64,000 bases of DNA from Rhizobiaceae bacterium. GTDB lineage: Bacteria > Pseudomonadota > Alphaproteobacteria > Rhizobiales > Rhizobiaceae. The DNA lies in NCBI GenBank assembly GCA_017644105.1, contig JAEPMD010000003.1, positions 1 to 64,000 on the forward strand. Direction: 5' to 3'. Below are positions 10,233 to 18,300 of the stretch, in pieces (position 1 is the stretch's first letter; every line of letters begins with the position of its first letter). Under the pieces are notes generated by a model that saw only the letters and a program-made list of their open reading frames with translations, was not told the DNA's origin and ran no database searches. The position numbers and the translations under genes were made by a program.

Positions 10233-10340
10233 TTAAGATGTTTTTGTTTTTTTGTCGACTGATTTCTCATCACTTGTCGTTTGGCAAGCAGAAAGCATTA
10301 ACGCGCTGCCGATCAGGCACGCAGTGACCAAAACTCTCAT
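10233..10340 (-). pseudogene. Lipoprotein signal-peptide leader cut from the transglycosylase by an in-frame TAA
   Basis: An ATG at 10340 is preceded by an AAGGAA ribosome-binding site and opens 35 codons: a basic start (MRVLV), hydrophobic stretch, lipobox LSAC followed by QTTSDE, and a Lys/Thr-rich tail ending KKTKTS. A TAA at 10235-10233 stops it. The very next codon (GTG) continues in the same frame into the Lys/Thr-rich linker of the SLT domain. This looks like the true 5' end of one gene (9807-10340, about 177 codons) interrupted by one nonsense codon. Confidence 0.75.
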
Positions 10341-10482
10341 CAATTATTCCTTAAATCGTATTCTTAAACCGCGATCAAATCGCTCAATAAATATCGCGCT
10401 TCTAAACGGCGAAATTCAGTCGAAAATGTGGCTAAGGAGTAAAGATGTGTTTCAAATGTTTCAAAAAACAAACAATTTGCGA

Positions 10483-11256
10483 TCAAGATAGTGCTGAAAG
10501 CAGTCGGTGAAGCGTTTCAATGGTCGACATATCCGCAATCCCATCCACCTTTTCGGGTCGGAAATGTCGTTGAAAGGCGATAATATCCAGCTCAGTGCGC
10601 GCATCAAACTCGCCAGTAATCTCCGTGCCATACCCATATAAAGACAACATGGATTGCAAGGCTTCAATTGGTTGACCAGTTTCCCCACGCATAAAATATC
10701 GACCGCTACGGATCGGCGAAGGCTCTACCAAATGCCCCACTCCGCTTGCATGCAATTCCTGCCAGGGAAACCATTCACCCGGATCGCGTTTTCGGTCAGG
10801 TGCGATATCGGAATGCCCCAGCACACGCTCTGGCACGATCTTATGGCGCTCAATGATAGATTTGGACAATTCGATAACAGATGAAATCTGTACCTGTGGG
10901 AATTCAGGGCTCCCAAAATCATGGCCTGGATTTGCGATCTCAATCCCAACCGAATGTGAATTGATATCTGTCACACCCTTCCAGATGCTTTGCCCCGCAT
11001 GCCAGGCGCGGTCCTTTTCTCGCACCATTTGGGTGATTACGCCGTGCTCATCAACGATATAATGAGCGGAGACTTGAGACTCTTCCACACACAACCAATC
11101 GCGCGCGGCTTCTGCAGTTTCCATGGCGGTATAATGCAAAATAAGCATATCGGGACCATCTACATCCCGCCGTTCAACAAAATTGGGTGAAGGATGAACA
11201 ATTGCGCCTTCAAAATCAGGGGCAAAATCAGGGGCAGACTTTTCTTCAGATGGCAT
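10483..11256 (-). CDS. N-acetylmuramoyl-L-alanine amidase (AmpD/AmiD type) with peptidoglycan-binding domain
   Basis: Zinc amidase that cuts the bond between MurNAc and L-Ala, either on muropeptides or on peptidoglycan. The 257-residue protein has an amidase_2 domain with zinc-ligand motifs LHYTAME (about 40-46), the HYIVDEHG core and GHSDIAPDRKRDPG, followed from about residue 180 by a PG_binding_1 domain (PIEALQSMLSLYGY ... TELDIIAFQRHF). There is no clear signal peptide. It overlaps the stop of the upstream TerB/DnaJ gene as TAATG, so the two are translationally coupled. Confidence 0.9.
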   Translation of the reverse strand: MPSEEKSAPDFAPDFEGAIVHPSPNFVERRDVDGPDMLILHYTAMETAEAARDWLCVEESQVSAHYIVDEHGVITQMVREKDRAWHAGQSIWKGVTDINSHSVGIEIANPGHDFGSPEFPQVQISSVIELSKSIIERHKIVPERVLGHSDIAPDRKRDPGEWFPWQELHASGVGHLVEPSPIRSGRYFMRGETGQPIEALQSMLSLYGYGTEITGEFDARTELDIIAFQRHFRPEKVDGIADMSTIETLHRLLSALS

Positions 11257-11966
11257 TAGCCAGGAACCTGCATTTTCTTCACAGCTTCAAAAGCAAGATT
11301 TAGTCTTGCCATGCGCTCACTTGCCATGGATAAAAATTCATCCGGCACACCACGGGCACGTAAATTATCCGGATGGCTCTTTTTGGCCAATTCACGATAG
11401 CGTCGTTTAATCTCATCAAATGGCGTTTGCTTGGTTACACCAAGAACCGCAAACGGGTCCATCCCATCTGGATGCACATGGCGTGCGGAAATTTGTGAGA
11501 AATGGGCTTCATCCAGCCCAAATATTTCAGCGATATGGTGAAGCAATTGCTCTTCACGCTCATGGATAACGCCATCAGCCTTGGCAATGTGATAAAGACC
11601 GTCCAAAACATCCTGAAGGACGGGGCAATTGCTGCCCCCTGAACTGCAGAGAACAGACAATCTGGCTGCGTAAACTTCATAACCCGCCACATCTTGTTTC
11701 GCCAAATTGTAAAGCCTTGAAACGTGCTCCGCTTCATCGTCTGGAATTTCAAAAATATCCTGGAATGCCGCAACTTCAGCTTCGGTGACAACACCGTCAG
11801 CTTTTGCCATTTTCGCAGATAATGCAATCAGCGCAACGGAAAACGCAACTTTTTGCCGTGTTTCAGGATCACCCTCAAACACGGTTCGCACGGCTTCAAC
11901 AATACTGGAAACAACGCTTTTGGCGGTCTCGCCAACTCTGTCTAAAATTTCGCAAATCGATAACAT
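11256..11966 (-). CDS. TerB/DjlA-type protein with C-terminal J domain
   Basis: 236 residues. The N-terminal two thirds resemble the helical TerB/DjlA domain (AKMAKADGVVTEAEVAAF and the repeated IAKADGVIHEREEQLL metal-site-like pattern). The last 70 residues are a J domain (FAVLGVTKQTPFDEIKRRYRELAKKSHPDN) with the HPD tripeptide needed to stimulate DnaK. No membrane anchor is visible, unlike E. coli DjlA. I prefer the ATG at 11966; the frame extends five codons to a TTG. Coupled to the amidase gene downstream. Confidence 0.88.
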   Translation of the reverse strand: MLSICEILDRVGETAKSVVSSIVEAVRTVFEGDPETRQKVAFSVALIALSAKMAKADGVVTEAEVAAFQDIFEIPDDEAEHVSRLYNLAKQDVAGYEVYAARLSVLCSSGGSNCPVLQDVLDGLYHIAKADGVIHEREEQLLHHIAEIFGLDEAHFSQISARHVHPDGMDPFAVLGVTKQTPFDEIKRRYRELAKKSHPDNLRARGVPDEFLSMASERMARLNLAFEAVKKMQVPG

Positions 11967-12055
11967 GGAATTTCTATACAATAATACTCATGTATTATCG
12001 AGCAAATTCTGCACGACCTCACTTATATGTGAATTTCTTTGAATTAGACGAGGAC

Positions 12056-13534
12056 TTAAACCGATCGTTTAGCGCTTCCGACAATGTCGCCCTTTATCAA
12101 GAGGCGCTTGAATTCCATTAGGCATTTGACTTGTTCAGCATGTTCAACACCGTGAAGAATGACGCGCAAATTCATGCAATCAGCCAAGCGTACGATATTA
12201 ACAAGCAGTTCATAAGAGCTGTCATCAAAAGCAATATCCTTTACCCAGTTTCGCCCTAGGATCAAATACGTATTTTTAAGCTTCTTGCCCAAACCAAAAT
12301 TGCTGATATCGCCACTCAACCCTTGCGACGCGATGCGCACCCCCATACGGATCAATTCATCCAGGCTGTTTTCCATGAGTTGCGCATTGTCCGAACGGTG
12401 TAGAGTATCAAATGAAAAGACAAAATCATGACCATCCAATTCGTGCTCTTTCAACAATTGCGCAAAATAACCGGTAAAGGTTGGATCAAGCAACTGGTCA
12501 GAATCCAAATGCAAAACAACTGTATTGCGCTTTGTCAAAGCGGCCATCACTTTCATTGCGCGTTCTAAGACCGCACGATCAAATTGAACGATCAAGCCTG
12601 TTTCTTTCAATATGTCCATATATTGACTGTCTTCGAAATCGCCAAATTCAGGATTGCGGCTCTTCACGCTTACATCAAACATGGTGACAGCTAAATCAGA
12701 TGCATAAGCAATCGGCTGAAATTCAAGATCAAAATCCGCTGTAAAAATCATTTTGCGCAGTGCTTGCTTAAAATCCTGTTTCAGACGGGATTCCTGTTCC
12801 ATCTGTTCGCAGAAGAACCGATGTGCGGAACCAGAAACGGTTTTGGCCTTATAAAGCGCCATATCCGCACGCTGCAGTAATGTGCCAATATTGTCATCGC
12901 TTTCGCGAGCCCAAGTTATCCCAACACTGCCCCCACCTTCGATCTCAGATTGATCGATTTGGTAGGGATGAGACAAAACCTGAATAAGTTTTGTGCAAAA
13001 TTCATCAACCTGTACGAAAGTGGGACCACCCGTCCATGTAATAACAAACTCATCGCCACCCAAACGGTAGCATTTCAACTTCTCTGACGATAAGCCGCGT
13101 AAACGATTAGCGAGCTCGCACAGCATCTTATCACCCGCTGCATGACCTAATGTGTCATTGATGAACTTGAAACGATCAAGATCAAGCAACATAAGTGCAC
13201 ATCTTGTATCTTTGGAATAAGGTTGCTTGAAAACTTCCATCGTATCTTCGATCAAACCACGACGGTTTCTGAGACCAGTTAGCTGGTCCTGATATGCGAT
13301 TTGTTCAAGCTCTTGAACTTCGTTAGTCTTTGATATTTCAGCAATATGCGCTGACATGGGAACACCGCTTGCTACTAAAACAAGGTCTAAATCTGTCGTG
13401 TTAAATGCAGGCATAGAATAATCACCAACAATTAAACCAATAATTGTCAGCAACACCAAACTCAACAATGTCATCGCTGGGCACACGTAACCATCACGCA
13501 TATAACTATCCAGCGGAAACCATTTTAACTTCAT
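12056..13534 (-). CDS. Membrane diguanylate cyclase with degenerate EAL domain
   Basis: 492 residues from the ATG at 13534, which has GGGAG eight bases upstream; an ATG five codons earlier lacks such a site. One membrane helix (about 20-38) is followed by a GGDEF domain with intact active site (YRLGGDEFVI) and DLDRFKFINDTLGH substrate loop, so c-di-GMP synthesis is plausible. The inhibitory RxxD site upstream of GGDEF is absent. The C-terminal EAL domain lacks the EAL glutamate (FDVSV at that place), the DDFGTGYSS loop (GDISNFGLG) and the catalytic lysine region, so it should not hydrolyse c-di-GMP. Diverges from the mltB-like gene. Confidence 0.88.
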   Translation of the reverse strand: MKLKWFPLDSYMRDGYVCPAMTLLSLVLLTIIGLIVGDYSMPAFNTTDLDLVLVASGVPMSAHIAEISKTNEVQELEQIAYQDQLTGLRNRRGLIEDTMEVFKQPYSKDTRCALMLLDLDRFKFINDTLGHAAGDKMLCELANRLRGLSSEKLKCYRLGGDEFVITWTGGPTFVQVDEFCTKLIQVLSHPYQIDQSEIEGGGSVGITWARESDDNIGTLLQRADMALYKAKTVSGSAHRFFCEQMEQESRLKQDFKQALRKMIFTADFDLEFQPIAYASDLAVTMFDVSVKSRNPEFGDFEDSQYMDILKETGLIVQFDRAVLERAMKVMAALTKRNTVVLHLDSDQLLDPTFTGYFAQLLKEHELDGHDFVFSFDTLHRSDNAQLMENSLDELIRMGVRIASQGLSGDISNFGLGKKLKNTYLILGRNWVKDIAFDDSSYELLVNIVRLADCMNLRVILHGVEHAEQVKCLMEFKRLLIKGDIVGSAKRSV

Positions 13535-13731
13535 GTTAAACGCTCCCATTCGCGTCGGACGATATATTACGTGGTTTAATCAATTCTTACTTGATGTCAT
13601 AACGCGTGAACTTGATATGATTTATGGTTAATGAAATATTAAGCACTCACCCATCATCAATGGCCCCAAAATTGTTAAACTATGGCCTTATTGAACATCG
13701 GGCTATAGACTAAATGCGAGGAATCAAACTG

Positions 13732-14955
13732 ATGTGGAGAGCGGTTTTGCCAATTTTTTCAAACAGAAATCTATCTATTTTGCTTGCGACAGGATTTATT
13801 GCAGGTTTTTCAAGCTTGCCAAATCAAGCGCATGCGGCGTCATGTGGCGGCAAACTTTCAACCTTTTTGCAAGGTGTGAAGAAGGAAGCCATCGCCGAAG
13901 GCATTAGTAAAAAAGCTGCTGACACTGCGCTTCGAAATGCACAAATTAGCCGAAAAGTCTTGTCCCGCGATCGCGCACAAGGCGTATTTAAACAAACATT
14001 CCTGCAGTTTTCCAAGCGCTCGGTTAGTCAAAACCGCTTGGATCATGGGGCTAAAAACTTACGCAAATATGCGTCCACCTTTAAACGCGCAGAACAAGAA
14101 TTTGGCGTACCGGCGCCTGTCATCGCTGCCTTTTGGGGGCTTGAAACGGATTTCGGCGCTTTCCAAGGCGATTTCAACACCATGAATGCCCTTGTAACTT
14201 TGGCGCATGATTGCCGTCGTCCAGAACTCTTCAGACCGCAACTTATCTCAGCCATTAAAATGGTTGAAATGGGTGACCTGTCCCCATCGAAAATGACAGG
14301 GGCCTGGGCTGGTGAAATCGGACAAGTACAAATGCTCCCGGAAGATATTGTTCGTTATGGTACAGATGGCGATGGTGACGGTCGTGTTAATCTTAAGAAA
14401 AGCTCACCAGATGCAATCCTAACAGCCGCTGCCTTTATTCAAAGTCTTGGTTGGAAACGAAATCAACCATGGATCATGGAAATCACCCTCCCCGGTGGCG
14501 CATTTCCATATGAAAAATCAGGTCTTCGCAAAGGCATGACCACAGGCGACTGGGCTAATCTTGGTGTAACCGCCCGAAATGGCAGTCTGCCAAGTGCATC
14601 ACTCCCAGCGGATCTCTTGCTGCCACAAGGTCGCAAAGGTCCTGCATTTTTAGCGTTCCCAAATTTTGATATTTATCTCGAGTGGAACAAGAGCTTCATT
14701 TACACAACATCAGCGGCCTATTTTGCGACGCGGCTGGGTGGTGCGAAGCGTTATAATGCAGGCAATCCAGATCAGGGTTTAAGTGATGCGCAAATGAAAC
14801 AGCTTCAAAATAATTTGGTTTCTCGCGGTTATGATGTCGGTAAGATCGATGGCATCTTGGGCAGCAAAACTCGCGCCGCTGTTCAGGCTGAACAACTTCG
14901 ACTTGGTATGCCAGCGGATGCTTGGCCAACACCAAGCCTGTTGAACAAATTGTAG
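13732..14955 (+). CDS. Lytic murein transglycosylase, MltB family, with peptidoglycan-binding domain
   Basis: Periplasmic enzyme that cleaves glycan strands with formation of 1,6-anhydroMurNAc. A signal peptide (about residues 1-36, ending NQAHAA) precedes the MltB-type domain (AFWGLETDFGAFQGDFNT carrying the catalytic glutamate, GAWAGEIGQVQMLPEDI) and a C-terminal PG_binding_1 module (LQNNLVSRGYDVGKIDGILGSKTRAAV). I chose the ATG at 13732 because GAGGA lies nine bases before it; the ATG at 13714 is an alternative. No lipobox is seen. The following amidase starts eight bases after its stop. Confidence 0.93.
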   Translation: MWRAVLPIFSNRNLSILLATGFIAGFSSLPNQAHAASCGGKLSTFLQGVKKEAIAEGISKKAADTALRNAQISRKVLSRDRAQGVFKQTFLQFSKRSVSQNRLDHGAKNLRKYASTFKRAEQEFGVPAPVIAAFWGLETDFGAFQGDFNTMNALVTLAHDCRRPELFRPQLISAIKMVEMGDLSPSKMTGAWAGEIGQVQMLPEDIVRYGTDGDGDGRVNLKKSSPDAILTAAAFIQSLGWKRNQPWIMEITLPGGAFPYEKSGLRKGMTTGDWANLGVTARNGSLPSASLPADLLLPQGRKGPAFLAFPNFDIYLEWNKSFIYTTSAAYFATRLGGAKRYNAGNPDQGLSDAQMKQLQNNLVSRGYDVGKIDGILGSKTRAAVQAEQLRLGMPADAWPTPSLLNKL

Positions 14956-14962
14956 AAAACAC

Positions 14963-16222
14963 ATGTCTCTATTTGCACCGCAATCCGTTCGCTCAAATCT
15001 GCTTGATCGGGATCAGAACAACACTGATCCCGATAGAATCTTGCAGAGATCATGGGAGCGTGTGGACGAGGCAGAAAAAGGCGTTCAAGCCTTTGCTTGT
15101 CTGTCAGATAAAAGACAAACTACTAACAAAGGCCCTCTCTCAGGCGTTGCAGTTGGCGTGAAAGATATTTTCGACACCCATGACTTGCCAACGGCATATG
15201 GCAGTGAAATTTATCAAGACAACCAACCAAAAGTGGACGCTGCCATCGTCGCCATGCTTCGATCCAAAGGCGCATCAATCATTGGTAAGACCACCACAAC
15301 GGAGTTTGCGTTTTTTAAACCGACGAAAACAAAAAATCCGAGTAATATAGATTACTCACCGGGTGGCTCATCCGCAGGTTCAGCGGCGGCCGTTGCAGCT
15401 GGAATGGTCGCCGCTGCCATTGGTACGCAAACCGGTGGATCCATGGTCAGACCTGCAGCATTTTGCGGAGTTGCAGGGTTTAAACCCAGTTATCGAATTT
15501 TGCCGACCACAGGCATGAAATATTTTGCGCAGAGCCTCGACACTGCAGGAACCTTTGCAAAATCAGTCGCAGATGTCGCAATATTTACAAGTCTTCTAAC
15601 GGATCGAGATCTTGAAATAGAAGAGATTAATCCATCCGATATTCGCATCGGTATCTATCAAAATGATATTTTGTCCGAAGCAAGTGGTGATATGATCGCG
15701 GCCTTTGAACAGGCAGCGACAACTGCTGAAACAGCCGGCTTTAAACTTGTGAACCTCGACGAACCAGCTGAGCTGAAAAAAGCCCATGAACTCCATTCCA
15801 CCATTCAATGTTTTGAAGCTGCGCAAGCATTAGGTCCAGAATTCGCACTTTATCCAGAACTGCTGAGCGATAAGATCAAAGAAGCAATAAATGAAGGCAT
15901 AGCGATTTCTCCTGCAGAATATGACAATGCGCGCAGGTCAGCTAAAAACGCACGCCGAAAAACGCATTCGCTCTACGACGATGTCGATGTCATTCTCACA
16001 CCTTCTGCCCCTGGTGCAGCACCCAAAGGTTTTGCGACAACAGGCGTTGCAACATTCAACAAATTATGGACGCTCATGGGCAGTCCATGCGTGAATATTC
16101 CGGCTTTTCGCGATGGAAATAACATGCCGCTCGGCATCCAAGCTGTCGGAAAGTTTGGACGTGATAAGCAAACATTATCAATCGCACATGCTTTACAAGC
16201 TGCGTTCGAAAAGTCTGCCTAA
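14963..16222 (+). CDS. Amidase (amidase-signature family)
   Basis: 419-residue cytoplasmic amidase-signature hydrolase. The Ser-cisSer-Lys triad is readable: the lysine in AVGVKDIFDT, and the serines in the GGSSAGSAAAVAAGM and GTQTGGSMVRPA segments. The fold matches GatA-like amidases but the neighbours are not gatB/gatC and the protein is shorter than GatA, so the substrate is not assigned. It is separated from the upstream transglycosylase by only seven bases and converges with metF (nine bases). Confidence 0.88.
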   Translation: MSLFAPQSVRSNLLDRDQNNTDPDRILQRSWERVDEAEKGVQAFACLSDKRQTTNKGPLSGVAVGVKDIFDTHDLPTAYGSEIYQDNQPKVDAAIVAMLRSKGASIIGKTTTTEFAFFKPTKTKNPSNIDYSPGGSSAGSAAAVAAGMVAAAIGTQTGGSMVRPAAFCGVAGFKPSYRILPTTGMKYFAQSLDTAGTFAKSVADVAIFTSLLTDRDLEIEEINPSDIRIGIYQNDILSEASGDMIAAFEQAATTAETAGFKLVNLDEPAELKKAHELHSTIQCFEAAQALGPEFALYPELLSDKIKEAINEGIAISPAEYDNARRSAKNARRKTHSLYDDVDVILTPSAPGAAPKGFATTGVATFNKLWTLMGSPCVNIPAFRDGNNMPLGIQAVGKFGRDKQTLSIAHALQAAFEKSA

Positions 16223-16231
16223 ATCTAAGGT

Positions 16232-17155
16232 TTAAGCGGCTTTTTGATTTAGTGTATCTTTTGGCTTCGCGTTCTGGCGAAGACCCAACAAATGGCACAC
16301 CGCATAAACGAGCTTTGCGCGGTTCATTGTGTAAAAATGAAACTCTTCAAAGCCACGATCTGCTAGATCCATAACCTGTTCAGCCGCAACAGCTGACGCG
16401 ACAAGGGAACGAATTTCAGGATCATTTTCCAAGCCATCAAACCGGTTTGCCAACCAAGTTGGAATAGACGCACCGCACATATTGGCAAATTTCTCAACCT
16501 GCGCGAAATTATGCACTGGCAAGATACCAGGCACGACAGGAATATAAATACCTGCTTTGCGGACACGCTCCACATAACGCTCGAAATGATCATTATCAAA
16601 GAAGAACTGTGTGATCGCACGCGTTGCGCCGTTATCGACTTTGCGTTTGAGCATATCAAGATCAGTCATGAAGTCAGGGCTTTCAGGATGCTTCTCCGGA
16701 TAAGCAGAAACTGAGATCTCGCATTCACCCATGGCCGTTAACCCGGCTGTTAATTCCGCGGCGTTGGCGTAACCATCAGGATGCGGTTGATATTGTGTGC
16801 CAATTCCGCCAGCAGGATCACCGCGCAGTGCAACGAAATGACGAACACCTGCATCACGAAATTCTTTAGCGACATCATAAACATCACCACGACTTGCATC
16901 CACGCAAGTTAGATGTGCAGCCGGAGCAACATTGGTTTCTTCAATGATGTGTTTGACTGTTGCCAGTGTTGGCTCTTTAGTTGAGCCACCCGCCCCATAA
17001 GTCACAGACACAAATTCAGGGCCAAATGGTGCTAGTTTTGAAATACTCTCCCAAAGCTGTTCTTCCATTTTTCCAGATTTCGGCGGAAAGAATTCAAATG
17101 ACACGCGAATTTTATCGCTATTTGCGGGGGCTCCAAAACGGTTAGATAATACCAT
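16232..17155 (-). CDS. metF: 5,10-methylenetetrahydrofolate reductase MetF
   Basis: Flavoprotein that reduces methylene-THF to methyl-THF for methionine synthesis. The 307 residues contain RVSFEFFPPKSG, SVTYGAGGST, HLTCVDASR, the FVALRGDPAGG loop and TQFFFDNDHF, all characteristic of MetF. It starts 16 bases after the ArsR-methyltransferase gene, so the pair is an operon, presumably controlled by the palindrome upstream of that regulator. Confidence 0.96.
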   Translation of the reverse strand: MVLSNRFGAPANSDKIRVSFEFFPPKSGKMEEQLWESISKLAPFGPEFVSVTYGAGGSTKEPTLATVKHIIEETNVAPAAHLTCVDASRGDVYDVAKEFRDAGVRHFVALRGDPAGGIGTQYQPHPDGYANAAELTAGLTAMGECEISVSAYPEKHPESPDFMTDLDMLKRKVDNGATRAITQFFFDNDHFERYVERVRKAGIYIPVVPGILPVHNFAQVEKFANMCGASIPTWLANRFDGLENDPEIRSLVASAVAAEQVMDLADRGFEEFHFYTMNRAKLVYAVCHLLGLRQNAKPKDTLNQKAA

Positions 17156-17171
17156 TTGATTATTTCCTATT

Positions 17172-18176
17172 CTACGCAGTACTAGCGCTGTTATCGCCAG
17201 CCATTAAAATTCTTGGGTCTTTACCGAGCCATATCGATACAGTGAGTGCTTTGTCCTGGCTTTGACCGGAAGAGAGATCAGAGATCTTTTCAACATCCAA
17301 GCCATTCGCAGTCATCCAACCGCTCATAACTTCATGGCTAAAGCCTAAACGCGCATGAGCAAAATCATTGCGCATATATTCAAGTTCATGCGGTGCAAAA
17401 TCAATGATGACCAAACGACCGCCCGGTGCGAGCATCTTGCACGCTTCGTTAATCGCTGGTGCCGGATCATGCAGGAAGTGCAAGACTTGATGAATAACAA
17501 TCAGATCAAAGCTCTCGCGTTCGAGCGCCAAATTAAAGATGTCGCCCTGACGGACCGATGCATGGGTAATACCAGCTTGATCTAGCTTGTTACGCGCAAT
17601 CGTCAACATATCGCGGCTGGCATCAATGCCTAAACCTTTGCGATATTGATCCTTGAACAGCTCCAAAATACGGCCGGTGCCTGTGCCCAAATCCAACAGC
17701 GAGTCAAACGGTGTGGTGCCAATCAGCTTGCAAAGCTCGGCTTCCACTTTCGCTTCAGAGACATGGTGCTTGCGAATTTCTTCCCATTTCTCAGCATTTT
17801 GCGAGAAATATTCTTGAGCACGGCTCGCACGGGCGCTTTTAACGGCTTTCAAACGTTCGACATCATGCTGAAGCATGCGGTCATCCTGTGCGACAGCATC
17901 AATAATGCTGTGGACAATACTGGATGTGCGTCCTTCATCGATCAATCTGAAATAAGCCCAAGCCCCTTCTTGATAGCGTTCAATCAAGCCAGCTTCACCA
18001 AGTAATTTTAAATGACGAGAAATACGGGGTTGCGATTGACCCAAAATTTCGGTCAAATCACTCACCGTCAGATCTCCATGTGCGAGCAAAATCAACAAGC
18101 GCATACGCGTTGTCTCACCTGCTGCTTTAAGCAAGTCAATCGCGTCGTCCATTTTCAATTTTGGCAAATCTAACAT
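17172..18176 (-). CDS. ArsR-family regulator fused to a SAM-dependent methyltransferase
   Basis: 334 residues with an N-terminal winged helix (about 10-90: TRMRLLILLAHGDLTVSDLTEILGQSQPRISRHLK, ArsR type without an obvious metal-binding cysteine cluster) joined to a class I methyltransferase domain (about 140-300) with the SAM motif LDLGTGTGRILELF and the VIHQVLHFLHDP segment. Fusions of this type sit upstream of metF in many alphaproteobacteria; the methyltransferase domain could sense SAM or SAH, which would fit control of the methionine cycle (inference). The start has GAGGG just upstream. Confidence 0.9.
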   Translation of the reverse strand: MLDLPKLKMDDAIDLLKAAGETTRMRLLILLAHGDLTVSDLTEILGQSQPRISRHLKLLGEAGLIERYQEGAWAYFRLIDEGRTSSIVHSIIDAVAQDDRMLQHDVERLKAVKSARASRAQEYFSQNAEKWEEIRKHHVSEAKVEAELCKLIGTTPFDSLLDLGTGTGRILELFKDQYRKGLGIDASRDMLTIARNKLDQAGITHASVRQGDIFNLALERESFDLIVIHQVLHFLHDPAPAINEACKMLAPGGRLVIIDFAPHELEYMRNDFAHARLGFSHEVMSGWMTANGLDVEKISDLSSGQSQDKALTVSIWLGKDPRILMAGDNSASTA

Positions 18177-18190
18177 CGCGCCCTCAAAAA

Positions 18191-18212
18191 GATATAAAGA
18201 TATGTTTATATC
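18191..18212. promoter_or_regulatory. Palindromic operator candidate for the ArsR-methyltransferase regulator
   Basis: GATATAAA (18191-18198) and TTTATATC (18205-18212) are a perfect inverted repeat with a six-base centre, 15 bases upstream of the regulator's start codon. AT-rich palindromes with GATAT half sites are typical ArsR-family targets, so autoregulation of the regulator-metF operon is inferred. Confidence 0.65.
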
Positions 18213-18237
18213 ATTTTCGAGAAAAATGCAAGATCCA

Positions 18238-18278
18238 AAAATAAAAAACCTCGGATAAGACCAAACTCATCCGAGGTT
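18238..18278 (-). terminator. Intrinsic terminator of ettA
   Basis: A ten-base perfect stem, AACCTCGGAT (18247-18256) with ATCCGAGGTT (18269-18278), is followed on the minus strand by a T-rich tract. It ends ettA transcription and separates it from the metF operon. Confidence 0.88.
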
Positions 18279-18300
18279 CATTTTAAATGCGGTGATGATG

